Numbered from the stretch's first letter, positions 46,914 to 55,688 are shown. The stretch is DNA of 64,000 bases from Palsa-504 sp963756575 (GCA_963756575.1 CAVWOM010000016.1:496001-560000); one strand, 5' to 3'. Notes: generated from the letters alone by a model not told the origin. Numbers and translations: made by a program.

Positions 46914-48211
46914 CCGGCCGAGCAGGCGGCCGGCGGGGTGAGCTGGGCGACGCCGGCCAGCTGGGCGTGCTCGTCCTGGTAGAGGGCGTAGGCGTGGCCG
47001 TTATTCAGCACGACGGGACTGGCGAAGTACTCCACGATGCTGTGGTCGGCCGGGATCGTCGTGCGCGCCAGCACCTTCCCGGTGCCCGGATTCGCGCAGA
47101 CGAGCTCGTGCGAGCCGCCGATCCAGACGGCGCCGCCGCTGATGCTGGGCAGTGAGGTCAGGCCGCCCCCGGCGCCCTGGCTGACCCGGAACGAGCGGCT
47201 CAGGTCCCAGCCCGGGGCGAACCAGACCCACTCGCTCATCCCGCTCCCGGTCGTGCCCCAGATGCCGCCCGAGGTGGCGACCAGGTTCCCGGCTGATCCG
47301 CTCGGCATCGAAGACGAACCGATAATCCGGCCGGTCCCGGCGTCGTAGGTCAGCAGCCGGAAGGAATCGGCCGAGCCGATGCCGACGTAGAGCAGGCCCC
47401 CGCCGGGCGCGATCGCCACCGAGCTGGCCCGGCCCGCGGTCAGGTAGATCCGCTGGGTCAGCTGGTGCGTGCCCGAGTCCACCACCGCCACGCTGTCGCC
47501 GGCGGCCACGTAGAGCTTGCCGCCGGACCCGGCGGCCAGGACACCCTGGGCCGAATCGGACACGCCGCCGATGGCCGGGACGTCGACCGAGGCGACCCGG
47601 GTCAGCGTCCGGGCGTCGTAGCCGTGCAGGGTGATCTCGCCGCCGCTATAGGCCCATACCACCCAGACCGTGTTGCCGGCAATGACCGGCCGGCCGGGGA
47701 TGGGCGCGCCGTACGGGGTTGCCCGCATATCTTCCCCGGTAGCCGGGTCGATACGGATCAGCGCGCCGCTGTTGAACGCGTAGAGCGAGCCGCCGCTGCT
47801 CACCAGCGATTCCTGCTCGAACGACTCGCGGTTGATAAGCGTGGCCCCCCACATCCCGTCCGCGATCCGCAGCGGCGGTGACGTCGGGTTGGGGTACAGC
47901 GGCGTTCTCGTCGAGGTGGGCACGGACGACACCGAGGCCCGGGACGTCGGTGTCCCGCTCGTCGCCGGAGGGCGGCTGTGATGGGAGGTCGTCACGGTCG
48001 CGATACCCGCGGTGGCGCCGGCGATGACGAGGATGCTGGCCGCGGCCAGCGCCGGAACCCAGCCCCGGCGCGGGCGCGGTTCGCGGCCCCGGCCGGAGCC
48101 GCGTCCCTCGCTGGCCACCTGGTACGCGATGTCTTCGACGGTCACCCGGCGCGGCGGCTCGGGGGTGACCCGGTGCAGCATCTCCGCTAGCTGCCGTTCC
48201 TCGGTGGTCAC
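46910..48211 (-). CDS. Membrane-anchored beta-propeller protein cotranscribed with SigE-family sigma factor
   Basis: About 433 residues. A short cytoplasmic N-terminus (EERQLAEMLHRVTPEPPRRV) precedes one membrane helix (VPALAAASILVIAGATAGIA), a Ser/Thr/Pro linker and an extracellular PQQ/YVTN-like propeller (SGGSLYAFNSGALIRIDPAT, GGKLYVAAGDSVAVVDSG). GTG 48211 overlaps the sigma-factor stop (GTGA), so the two are coupled. By position and topology it may sense or restrain the sigma factor. Confidence 0.75.
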   Translation of the reverse strand: MTTEERQLAEMLHRVTPEPPRRVTVEDIAYQVASEGRGSGRGREPRPRRGWVPALAAASILVIAGATAGIATVTTSHHSRPPATSGTPTSRASVSSVPTSTRTPLYPNPTSPPLRIADGMWGATLINRESFEQESLVSSGGSLYAFNSGALIRIDPATGEDMRATPYGAPIPGRPVIAGNTVWVVWAYSGGEITLHGYDARTLTRVASVDVPAIGGVSDSAQGVLAAGSGGKLYVAAGDSVAVVDSGTHQLTQRIYLTAGRASSVAIAPGGGLLYVGIGSADSFRLLTYDAGTGRIIGSSSMPSGSAGNLVATSGGIWGTTGSGMSEWVWFAPGWDLSRSFRVSQGAGGGLTSLPSISGGAVWIGGSHELVCANPGTGKVLARTTIPADHSIVEYFASPVVLNNGHAYALYQDEHAQLAGVAQLTPPAACSAG

Positions 48212-48747
48212 GACGCCACACCTCCGGTCATGAGCTCGGCCAGCCCGGGCGCGTCTCGCAGCCGGGCCAGCGCCTTCGACGCGTGCGCCTTCACCGCGCC
48301 CACCGAGCAGCCCATGGCCGCCGCGGTCTGCGCCTCGCTCTGATCGCCGAAATAGCGGAGCACGACCACGGCCCGCTGCCGGGGCGGCAGCCGGTCCAGC
48401 GCCCCGAGCAGCGCCTGCCGGGCGTCGATCTGCGCGAACGCGTCGCCGTAAGCCTGCAGCTCGGGCAGCCGCGCGGTGGCGATCTCGCCGGTCCAGCGGC
48501 GCTTGCGCCAGCGCAGGAACGTGTTGACCATGATCTTGCGCACGTACAGTTCCGGTGCGTCCTGCCTGGTCAAGGCGGCCCATCGGGGCCAGGCGGCCGC
48601 GAGGGCGGTCTGCACGAGGTCCTCGGCGCTGGCCCAGTCTCCGGTGAGCAGCCAGCCCGATCGCAGCAACGCGCCCGACCGCGCCTCGACGAAATCACGG
48701 AATCCGTCAGGTTCAGACGGACGACCATCCACTGGCAGCACCTCCAT
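48208..48747 (-). CDS. SigE-family ECF sigma factor
   Basis: About 179 residues. Region 2 reads LLTGDWASAEDLVQTALAAA, WPRWAALTRQDAPELYVRKI, NTFLRWRKRRW. Region 4 reads DRLPPRQRAVVVLRYFGDQS, EAQTAAAMGCSVGAVKAHAS, KALARLR. This is the actinobacterial SigE/SACE family, often followed by a membrane partner as here. ATG 48747 was chosen, and GTG 48810 would add 21 residues. Confidence 0.88.
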   Translation of the reverse strand: MEVLPVDGRPSEPDGFRDFVEARSGALLRSGWLLTGDWASAEDLVQTALAAAWPRWAALTRQDAPELYVRKIMVNTFLRWRKRRWTGEIATARLPELQAYGDAFAQIDARQALLGALDRLPPRQRAVVVLRYFGDQSEAQTAAAMGCSVGAVKAHASKALARLRDAPGLAELMTGGVAS

Positions 48748-48843
48748 CGTCCCCGCAACACTCGACACAATGCTCAGCTCCCCAGGTCGGCCGATCGCCT
48801 CTGGCCTCACATCTACTAAGAGGCACTGGCCGCCGCCGACGGT

Positions 48844-49602
48844 TTACTCCCGGAGCCGGCCGAGTTCGCGGGCGGCGCGCTGCTGCCGGGACTCGGCCCG
48901 GTAGGACTGACGGCGCGCCTCGGCCAGGCGCTGCCGGGCGGTGGCAAGCTCGGACTCCAGGCCGCGAACCGTGTCCTCCAGGTCGTGCTCGGCGGCCAGC
49001 GCGGCTTGCAGGGCGGCGTCCGCTTCAGCCAAATCTCGTTCGGCCGTAGTGATTTTCTCCTGGCGGCGGGCCTCGCGTTCGGCCGCGGCCTCGGCCGGGT
49101 CCTTGGCCTTCTTGGCTGGAGCGGGCGCGGGCGGCGCGGCGGTGAAGGACGCGGGGCCGAAGCCGGCGTACTGCTCGGCGCGGACCAGGGTGCCCAGGCG
49201 GCCGGCCACCTCCGGATCGGCGATGGCCGCGTCGAGGGTGGCGCTCACCTCCTCGCGCAGCGCCGCGGGCGGGGCGGGCAGGGTCGCCAGGGCGGTCCGG
49301 GTGAGCTCGTCGACCAGCTTGGCCCGGGCCTTGGACAGCTCCCGGATCCGGGCTCCGTCGGCCGCCTCGCGCAGGTCGGCGGCCAGGGCGTCCAACCGCG
49401 ACCGTACGCCGGGATCCGACCGCACCAGGCGATTGACGACCCAGGCCGAACGAGTAGGTTTCCGCAGCGCGTTAATCTGCTTCGCCACGGCCGGCTCGCC
49501 CGCGTCGCGGGCGCCTTCGGCCAGTTCGGCGCGGCGCGCGGTGAAGCCGTCCGGCTCGGCCTCGTAGAGTTCGGCCGTCGCCTCCCCCAGCAGGTCACTC
49601 AC
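48844..49602 (-). CDS. Coiled-coil protein of unknown function
   Basis: About 252 residues, Ala/Glu/Arg rich. A long predicted coiled coil covers the C-terminal half (AERDLAEADAALQAALAAEH, DLEDTVRGLESELATARQRL). The N-terminal half is helical, with FTARRAELAEGARDAGEPAV and KQINALRKPTRSAWVVNRLV. The KPTRSAW-VNRL segment is typical of a conserved actinobacterial hypothetical family. GTG 49602 is 6 nt after CATTCT, a leaderless pattern shared divergently with the cupin gene. Confidence 0.75.
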   Translation of the reverse strand: MSDLLGEATAELYEAEPDGFTARRAELAEGARDAGEPAVAKQINALRKPTRSAWVVNRLVRSDPGVRSRLDALAADLREAADGARIRELSKARAKLVDELTRTALATLPAPPAALREEVSATLDAAIADPEVAGRLGTLVRAEQYAGFGPASFTAAPPAPAPAKKAKDPAEAAAEREARRQEKITTAERDLAEADAALQAALAAEHDLEDTVRGLESELATARQRLAEARRQSYRAESRQQRAARELGRLRE

Positions 49603-49619
49603 ATGGGCAGAATGGCACC

Positions 49620-50057
49620 ATGACGGGGATCGTGTCACCTGGGCAGGGGCATCTGCTGACCGCGCGCGGGAACGTGATGGCGTTCAAGGCGGTCGCCGGC
49701 CAGACCGGCGGCGACTTCTCGCTGATGGAGCGCACCGTGCCGCCGGGCGCCCGCACTCCGCCGCCGCACCGGCACGTGACCTGCTCCGAGGCGTTCTTCG
49801 TGCTGGCCGGGACGATCACGTTCCGGCTGGACGACGCCGAGCTGGCCGGCCGGGCGGGGGACTTCCTGCTGGTGCCGCGCGGCGCGGCGCACACGTTCGG
49901 CAATCAGGGGGCGGAGCCGGCCCGGCTGCTGGTGCTGCACGCCCCGGCCATGGACGCCTACTTCGAGGAGCTGCACACCCTGTGGTCCTCGGGCGAGCCG
50001 CCGTCGCGGGAGGCGGAGCGGGAGCTGATGAGCCGGTACGGGATGGAGCCCGCCTGA
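49620..50057 (+). CDS. Cupin domain protein
   Basis: A 145-residue single-domain cupin. Motif 1 is PPPHRHVTCSEAFFVLAGTI with His/His/Glu ligands, and motif 2 is FLLVPRGAAHTFGNQGAEPA. It is a metal-binding small barrel of unknown substrate. ATG 49620 is 6 nt after CAGAAT, so a leaderless mRNA is likely. Confidence 0.85.
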   Translation: MTGIVSPGQGHLLTARGNVMAFKAVAGQTGGDFSLMERTVPPGARTPPPHRHVTCSEAFFVLAGTITFRLDDAELAGRAGDFLLVPRGAAHTFGNQGAEPARLLVLHAPAMDAYFEELHTLWSSGEPPSREAERELMSRYGMEPA

Positions 50058-50115
50058 CGCCCGGAGAAAATACGGGAGCAGAAAATGTCGGAGCCTCGGC
50101 ATAGGGTGTGGAACT

Positions 50116-51093
50116 ATGCCGACCACTGCCGCCGCCGAGGTCAGCCCCGACAACCTGGAACAGTACCGCCGGGAGCTGACTGGTTACTGCTATCGCATGC
50201 TGGGCTCGGGCTTCGAGGCCGAGGACGCCGTGCAAGAGACGATGCTGCGGGCCTGGCGCGCGGCCGACGGGTTCGAAGGGCGGTCGAGCGTACGGTCCTG
50301 GCTGTACCGGATCGCCACCAACATCTGCCTGGACATGCTGCGCGGGCGGCAGCGGCGGGCGCTCCCGATTGACCTCGGCCCGGCCTCGCCGCCGGTCGAG
50401 GCGCTGCTCGGTACCGCGCATCCGGAGGACATCTGGGTGACGCCGATCTCCGACTCCGCGGTCCTGCCCGAGCACGGCGACCCGGCCGAGATCGCGGTGG
50501 CCAGGGACACCATCCGGCTGGCGTTCGTCACCGCGCTGCAGCACCTGCCGGCCAGGCAGCGGGCCACGCTGATCCTGTGCGAGGTGCTGAAGATGCCCGC
50601 GGCCGAGGCGGCGGCCACCCTGGGCACCAGCGTGGCCGCGGTGAACAGCGCGCTGCAGCGGGCCCGGGCCACGCTGGCCGGGCTGCCCGACGAGCAGCGC
50701 CCGGTGACGGTCGACGCGGACCAGTCCGAGCTCCTGGCCAAGTACGTGGACGCGTTCCAGCGGTACGACATGGAGCAGCTGGTCACGCTGCTGCACGACG
50801 ACGCGCTGATGACCATGCCGCCCTTCGCCTTCTGGGTCCGGGGCGCGCGGGACATCACCGCCTGGATGGTCGAGCCGTCGCCCAGCGCCTGCCGGGACTC
50901 GATCCTGGTGCCGGCCGGCCAGGTCAACGGCTCCCCCGCCTGGGCCCAGTACAAGCCTGACCCGGCGGGCGGCCACGTGCCCTGGGCCCTCCAGGTGAAC
51001 GAGGTGTCCGCCGGGAAGATCAGCCGGATGACGTTCTTCCTGGAGACGGAGAAGATCTTCCCGGCGTTCGGGCTGCCGCCGCGGCTGGGCTGA
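50116..51093 (+). CDS. ECF sigma factor with SnoaL-like C-terminal domain (SigG-like)
   Basis: A 325-residue sigma factor. Region 2 is RRELTGYCYRMLGSGFEAED, AVQETMLRAWRA, SSVRSWLYRIATNICLDMLR. Region 4 is LQHLPARQRATLILCEVLKM, PAAEAAATLGTSVAAVNSAL. The last 110 residues are a SnoaL/NTF2-like domain (YVDAFQRYDMEQLVTLLHDD, FWVRGARDITAWM) that replaces a separate anti-sigma factor in this group. TAGGGT lies 8 nt before ATG 50116. Confidence 0.9.
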   Translation: MPTTAAAEVSPDNLEQYRRELTGYCYRMLGSGFEAEDAVQETMLRAWRAADGFEGRSSVRSWLYRIATNICLDMLRGRQRRALPIDLGPASPPVEALLGTAHPEDIWVTPISDSAVLPEHGDPAEIAVARDTIRLAFVTALQHLPARQRATLILCEVLKMPAAEAAATLGTSVAAVNSALQRARATLAGLPDEQRPVTVDADQSELLAKYVDAFQRYDMEQLVTLLHDDALMTMPPFAFWVRGARDITAWMVEPSPSACRDSILVPAGQVNGSPAWAQYKPDPAGGHVPWALQVNEVSAGKISRMTFFLETEKIFPAFGLPPRLG

Positions 51094-51099
51094 GGGGCC

Positions 51100-51105
51100 T
51101 AAGCT
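51100..51105 (+). promoter_or_regulatory. -10 box TAAGCT, leaderless configuration
   Basis: TAAGCT lies 6 nt before GTG 51112. It overlaps the 3' untranslated part of the sigma-factor gene. Confidence 0.4.
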
Positions 51106-51111
51106 GACCGT

Positions 51112-52623
51112 GTGAGCAGTGATATCTCTGGTGTCGGGCAGCCGGGGTTCGTGGCCCGGTACGGGCTGGCCGAATCCGGGCTAGCCGGGGCGGGGCGGGC
51201 CGCCGCGGCCGAGGAGGTCGCGGCCGCGATCGGCGAGCTCGGCCTGCGGACCGTCCGGATGACGGTCGTCGACCAGCACGGCGTCCCGCGCGGCAAGATG
51301 ATGTCCCCCGAGGCCGCCGTGGCCGCGATGTCCGACGGGCTCGATTTCTCCGGCGCCATCTACAGCCTCGACACCGGCAACCAGGTGTTCGTGCCCGCGT
51401 TCGCGCGGGACGGCGGGCTCGGCATCGCGGAGTTCACCGGCTTTCCCGATGTGGTGCTGGTCCCCGATCCGGCCACCTTCCGGGTGCTGCCGTGGGCCGA
51501 CCGGACCGGCTGGATGCTGTGCGACGTCTACTTCGGCAACGGGCAGCCGATGCCGCTGGACGGCCGCGGTCTGCTCCGCCGGGCGCTCGCCTCGCTCGGC
51601 GAGGCGGGGTACGACTTCCTGGCCGGGCTCGAGTTCGAGTTCTCGGTCGTGGTCCGGTCGTCCGAGGAGCTGGCGCCGGAGAACGCCGGGTTCACCCCGC
51701 CTCCGCCGCCGGTCAGCGTGTTCGAGCGCGGATATCAGTTCCTGTCCGAGACGCGGCTGGACGGCATGGGGCCGACGCTCGAAGCGCTGCGGGACGCGCT
51801 GTACGACGTGGGCCTGCCGCCGCGTTCGATCGAGGACGAGTGGGGCCCGGGCCAGCTCGAGTTCAGCTTCGCGCCCATGGCCGGGCTGGTCGCGGCCGAC
51901 GCCGCGGTGCTGTTCCGGTCCGCAGTCAAGCAGGTCTGCCAGCGGCGCGGGCTGCTGGCCACGTTCATGTGCCGGCCCGCGCTGCCGAACTTCTTCTCCT
52001 CCGGCTGGCACCTGCACCAGTCGCTGCTGTCCCGGGCGGACGGCTCGAACGCGTTCGCCTCGGCGTCGGCGGCCCTGTCCGACGCTGGCCGGCACTACGT
52101 GGCCGGGCTGCTCGCCCACGCCGCGCCGATGGCGGTGTTCGCCACGCCGACGGTCAACGGCTACAAGCGGTTCCGGCCGTACTCGTTCGCGCCCGACCGG
52201 GTGTGCTGGGGGATCGAGAACCGCGGCGTGCTGGTCCGGGTGCAGGGCTCCCCGGGCGACATCAGCAGTCACGTGGAGATGCGGCTCGGCGAGCCGGCCG
52301 CCAACCCGTACTACTACCTGGCGTCCAACATCGCGGCCGGGCTGGACGGCATCCGGCGCGGCGTCGAGCCGCCGCCCGCGGCCGAGGCCGACCCGTACGC
52401 GCTGGACGCGCCGCCGCTGCCCGCGTCTTTGGCCGACGCGGTGAACGTGCTGGACGCGGACCCGTTCTACCGGGAGGCGTTCGGCGACACGCTGGTGTCT
52501 TACCTGGTCATGATGAAGCGCTTCGAGCTACGGAGGTACGCCGAAGCGCTGGCCGAGGTGCCCGTCCCGGACGGGCAGGACGTCAGCGACTGGGAGATGC
52601 GCGAGTACTTCGAGTTCTTCTAA
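51112..52623 (+). CDS. Glutamine synthetase family ligase (gamma-glutamylpolyamine-synthetase-like)
   Basis: A 503-residue GS-fold protein. Metal and catalytic motifs are FLAGLEFEFSVVV, DEWGPGQLEFSFAPM, the GWHLHQSLLSR HxH motif, NGYKRFRPYSFAPD and RVQGSPGDISSHVEMRLGEP. It lacks the adenylylation-loop Tyr pattern of GlnA I and follows the PuuA/GlnA-like type. It probably glutamylates an amine. No polyamine genes are adjacent, so the substrate is inferred only from the family. Confidence 0.85.
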   Translation: MSSDISGVGQPGFVARYGLAESGLAGAGRAAAAEEVAAAIGELGLRTVRMTVVDQHGVPRGKMMSPEAAVAAMSDGLDFSGAIYSLDTGNQVFVPAFARDGGLGIAEFTGFPDVVLVPDPATFRVLPWADRTGWMLCDVYFGNGQPMPLDGRGLLRRALASLGEAGYDFLAGLEFEFSVVVRSSEELAPENAGFTPPPPPVSVFERGYQFLSETRLDGMGPTLEALRDALYDVGLPPRSIEDEWGPGQLEFSFAPMAGLVAADAAVLFRSAVKQVCQRRGLLATFMCRPALPNFFSSGWHLHQSLLSRADGSNAFASASAALSDAGRHYVAGLLAHAAPMAVFATPTVNGYKRFRPYSFAPDRVCWGIENRGVLVRVQGSPGDISSHVEMRLGEPAANPYYYLASNIAAGLDGIRRGVEPPPAAEADPYALDAPPLPASLADAVNVLDADPFYREAFGDTLVSYLVMMKRFELRRYAEALAEVPVPDGQDVSDWEMREYFEFF

Positions 52624-52648
52624 GTCTTCTTCTGAGTCTTCTTCTGGG

Positions 52649-53476
52649 CTAGCTGACGTCGACGGCATACCAGGTTCCGGGGTCGGGCGGGGACGGCTGG
52701 AAGTCGTAGCGCAGGCGGCCGTCGGCGGTTAGGGCGACCAGGGTTTCCGAGGTGCTCCCCCAGATCCGGCCGTCCGGGAGCTCGCGGCGGACGATGATCG
52801 CGCCGGGCTCGGTCGTGTCCAGTCCGTCGCCGGCGGCCAGCGGGAGCCAGTCGCCCCAGGCTTCGGCGAGGCTGGCGGCCGGGTCGCCGGACGGGCGGCG
52901 GGCGGCGAACTTAGGGCCGAAGCGGACGGCCTTCTCGTCCGGTTTCTCGTTCTTCTCATCGGGCGGATCGCCGGCAGGCGGTCCGGTCGGTCGCGGCGTG
53001 CGGTCGCGGTCCGGCGGGTACATGTGGCCGGCGTTGGTCAGGACGTGCGTGCCCGGGCTGAGCCCGGTGAGCGCGGAGTCGGTGCCGTTCCAGCTGAGCA
53101 GCAGGACTTCTTGCTGGTCCGCGCACACCAGATAGAAGGGATCGTAACGGGACAGGGTGTCGCGGTCCTGGTGCAGCTTGGCCAGGGCGCCCGGGCCCTC
53201 GGCGGCCGCCAGCAGCGGCAGGTCACCGCGGGAGCGGCGACGGTCCTCGGGGGCGAGGCCGCCGCGGCCGTTCAGGATGCAGCCGACCCGCGGCACGTCC
53301 GGGCGCACGGCCAGCCAGGTCCCGCCGGCCTGCTCGTCACGCCCGCCGATCAGCGGCGATCCGGGCCAGTGGCGGGCGGGGAGCTGCCAGGGCCGGCCGG
53401 TGAATTCGTCGCGGATGCCCAGGAGCAGCAGCGGGACCGGGTTTTCCGGGTCCAGGCTGACGATGACCGTACACAT
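52649..53476 (-). CDS. NRDE (TANGO2-like) family protein
   Basis: About 275 residues beginning MCTVIVSLDPENPVPLLLLG, the N-terminal Cys expected of NRDE/Ntn-like proteins, with GIRDEFTGRPWQLPARHW in place of the usual NRDE motif. Then come GGRDEQAGGTWLAV and LTNAGHMYPPDRDRTPRPTG. A Pro/Glu-rich segment (around 52930-52980) is low complexity. ATG 53476. The function of the family is unclear. The upstream neighbour is divergent. Confidence 0.82.
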   Translation of the reverse strand: MCTVIVSLDPENPVPLLLLGIRDEFTGRPWQLPARHWPGSPLIGGRDEQAGGTWLAVRPDVPRVGCILNGRGGLAPEDRRRSRGDLPLLAAAEGPGALAKLHQDRDTLSRYDPFYLVCADQQEVLLLSWNGTDSALTGLSPGTHVLTNAGHMYPPDRDRTPRPTGPPAGDPPDEKNEKPDEKAVRFGPKFAARRPSGDPAASLAEAWGDWLPLAAGDGLDTTEPGAIIVRRELPDGRIWGSTSETLVALTADGRLRYDFQPSPPDPGTWYAVDVS

Positions 53477-53616
53477 CGCCTCCGAGTCTGCCACGTGGTG
53501 ATCGCAGAACGGCGTGAGCCCGGCTCGTTCGGGGTGACAATGGTCTTGAGGGACGGGACCGGAACGGGCGGCCGGCACGTGGGTACGGGCGTCGCCGGCC
53601 TCGGTGAGGAGGAACG

Positions 53617-53796
53617 ATGAGCGACAAGAACACTGGCAAGCTGCTGCGCCGTCTGCGGGAGCTGGGCCGGCCGGAAGGGCAGCCGGGGCGCTGGCCGTGG
53701 GACGAGAAGCCGGACAAGCCGGGATCTTGGGACGAAAAGCCTCAGAAGCCCGGATCCTGGGACGAGGTGCCCGAGGACCGGCGCCGCGGGCACTAG
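53617..53796 (+). CDS. Small ORF with WDEKP-x-KPGS repeats
   Basis: Fifty-nine residues. A basic N-terminal helix (KLLRRLRELGRPEG) is followed by three imperfect repeats: WPWDEKPDKP, GSWDEKPQKP, GSWDEVPED. ATG 53617 has an excellent gaggagga ribosome binding site at proper spacing. The stop directly abuts a second tiny ORF and then the AAA ATPase gene. No family is recognised. The Trp/Asp/Glu repeat could be a binding tail or a peptide precursor core. Confidence 0.6.
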   Translation: MSDKNTGKLLRRLRELGRPEGQPGRWPWDEKPDKPGSWDEKPQKPGSWDEVPEDRRRGH

Positions 53797-53871
53797 ATGA
53801 GTGACGGGCCAGGCTCGCCGCAGGAGCCGGGCAAGATGGCCAGCTGGCTGGGGCGCCAGGCGGACCGATGA
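53797..53871 (+). CDS. Tiny ORF following the WDEKP-repeat ORF
   Basis: Twenty-four residues (start MSDGPGSPQEPGKMASWLGR). ATG directly follows the TAG of the previous ORF, so reinitiation is possible. It may only be leader sequence of the AAA ATPase gene. Evidence is positional only. Confidence 0.3.
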   Translation: MSDGPGSPQEPGKMASWLGRQADR

Positions 53872-53897
53872 CGTGCGCTTGCGTGGCGTCATAGGGT
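53868..53897 (+). promoter_or_regulatory. Promoter of AAA ATPase, leaderless
   Basis: TAGGGT (53892-53897) lies 6 nt before ATG 53904, with ATGACG at about -35 and an 18-bp spacer. Confidence 0.4.
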
Positions 53898-53903
53898 GAA
53901 TTT

Positions 53904-55472
53904 ATGCCGAGTTCGGGGCCTTCCGGCCGGGCGGAGCTGGCCGATGTCGGGCGGCTGGCGCGGCGGCTGATGGACCGGGCGGTGGAGACCGCTCGGGCGG
54001 AGCACCATCCGCTGCGCCGCGTGCTCCTCGACCACCTGGGGTCTGAGGCCGCGTTCTTGCCGACCGTGTCGGCGACATGGCCGTCGTACGAGCACGTCAA
54101 CGTGCAAGTGGGCGTCGATGCCTGGCTGGCGGGCGATCCCGGAGTCCGTAGCCATGAGGTGTATGGCATCACCGGAATCGGGTTCATGCGCCACATGGAG
54201 ATCGTCGGGATCAGCGATTTCCTGCTGGCTTCTGGTGACAGCGCGTTCAGTTCGGCGGGCGCGGGTGGCGTGATGACCACGGCCTTGCCCAGCGGGCCCG
54301 ACGGGCAGACGCACGCGTGCGTGAGCCACGGCGTCTACCTCGTGCAAGACGGCGGGAAGCGGCTGGCCATGGTGCTGCAGCCGGTCTCGCGCGGGCCGAA
54401 TCCCGAGGTGATCTTGCAGATTGCCGGGGAGGATCAGGCTCACTTGGACGCCGTCCTGCGTGAGGTGCGGCGGCTCACCAGCGAGCGGAGCGTGTTCCGC
54501 GGTCAGGTGATCAGCTTCGGGCCAGAGGTGCTCGGGCTCGGGCGGCAGGTACCGATGAATTTCCTCGAGCGCCCGTCGGTCGGCCGCGACCAGATCGTGC
54601 TGCCGGACGAGGTGCTGGAGAACATCGAGCGGCAGGTGCTCGGCGTGGGCCGGCATGCCAGCCGGCTCCTGGCCAGCGGCCAGCACCTCAAGCGCGGCAT
54701 CCTGCTGCACGGCGCGCCGGGAACCGGCAAGACGCACACCGTCCGCTATCTCCTCGGCCAGCTGCCGGAGGTGACGGTGATCGTGATATCCGGCCGCGCG
54801 CTCGGCCGGATAAGGGAAGCCTGCTCGGTCGCCCGCACGCTGCAGCCCGCCATCGTCGTGGTGGAGGACGTGGACCTGATCGCCGAGCAGCGCGAAGCCC
54901 GCCCGGGTGAGCATCCGCTGCTGTTCCAGCTGCTCAACGAGATGGACGGGCTCAACTCGGCGGCCGACGTGACGTTCCTGCTCACCACCAACCGGGCCGA
55001 CCTGCTCGAGCCCGCGCTGGCCTCGCGGCCCGGGCGGGTCGACCTGGCCGCCGAACTGCCCTTGCCGGATGCTTGCGCCCGTCGTCGGCTCATTGAGCTC
55101 TATCGCGGTGACCTCGTGCTCGAGCTGACCGACGAGGAGACGCTTATCTCCCGGACCGAAGGGGTGACTGCCTCGTTTCTCAAGGAGCTGCTGCGCAAGG
55201 CGGCGCTGCTGGCCTGCGAGGCGGATTCAGCGGGTGAGGGGGCGATCCGGGTGACGGACGCGGACCTGTCAGTCGCGCTCGACCAGCTCCTCGACAGCGG
55301 TAATCAGCTCACCCGGGTACTGCTTGGCGGGGAGGAGCCGGCGGGTCCTGCTGGTGCGACCCGGGGGGCTCAGAGACGACGGTTCTGCAGGCTCGTCGCC
55401 GTACAGGTCATGCCACAGGCGACGAAGGAATGCTTGGTCGCTCCCGTCGCCAAAGTCGACGGCCTTGAATAG
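53904..55472 (+). CDS. AAA-family ATPase, single AAA domain
   Basis: A 522-residue frame. About 240 residues of unknown N-terminal domain precede one AAA module: Walker A LLHGAPGTGKTHTVRYLLGQ, Walker B AIVVVEDVDLIAEQREARP, sensor-1 TFLLTTNRADLLE and an Arg finger in ASRPGRVDLAAELPLPDA. It is related to CDC48/FtsH-like AAA proteins without a protease domain. Homology probably ends near codon 492. The last about 30 codons are antisense of the convergent small gene at 55269, indicating a lost or displaced stop. Confidence 0.85.
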   Translation: MPSSGPSGRAELADVGRLARRLMDRAVETARAEHHPLRRVLLDHLGSEAAFLPTVSATWPSYEHVNVQVGVDAWLAGDPGVRSHEVYGITGIGFMRHMEIVGISDFLLASGDSAFSSAGAGGVMTTALPSGPDGQTHACVSHGVYLVQDGGKRLAMVLQPVSRGPNPEVILQIAGEDQAHLDAVLREVRRLTSERSVFRGQVISFGPEVLGLGRQVPMNFLERPSVGRDQIVLPDEVLENIERQVLGVGRHASRLLASGQHLKRGILLHGAPGTGKTHTVRYLLGQLPEVTVIVISGRALGRIREACSVARTLQPAIVVVEDVDLIAEQREARPGEHPLLFQLLNEMDGLNSAADVTFLLTTNRADLLEPALASRPGRVDLAAELPLPDACARRRLIELYRGDLVLELTDEETLISRTEGVTASFLKELLRKAALLACEADSAGEGAIRVTDADLSVALDQLLDSGNQLTRVLLGGEEPAGPAGATRGAQRRRFCRLVAVQVMPQATKECLVAPVAKVDGLE

Positions 55473-55688
55473 CTCATTATCAGGCAGCCGAGCCGGATCG
55501 CTTAGCGCGTCGCGCAGTTCCTCCCGGAACGCACGAATCTGCTCGTCTTCAGGCGCCGCTGATTTGACCCGCGAAATCAGGTCCGCGTACGCACCGTCGT
55601 AAGCTTCGGGGTGACAGTATGTCGCCGCCACCAAGATCAACGTTGCGAATGGCCCCTGCGGGTTCCGCGCCCAATAAGCCTGGTTCAC
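55269..55688 (-). CDS. Small acidic partner protein, copy 1 (immunity-like)
   Basis: A 139-residue frame. Its first 101 residues are about 82% identical by eye to the protein at 59236. The C-terminal helix FREELRDALSDPARLPDNEL, FKAVDFGDGSDQAFLRRLWH, DLYGDE resembles CdiI-type immunity proteins. The extra 38 residues after DEPA are antisense of the AAA gene and probably spurious. GTG 55688 has ggggagag. It follows the large gene by 20 bp. An immunity role is inferred from size, acidity and pairing. Confidence 0.7.
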   Translation of the reverse strand: MNQAYWARNPQGPFATLILVAATYCHPEAYDGAYADLISRVKSAAPEDEQIRAFREELRDALSDPARLPDNELFKAVDFGDGSDQAFLRRLWHDLYGDEPAEPSSLSPPGRTSRTRRLLPAKQYPGELITAVEELVERD

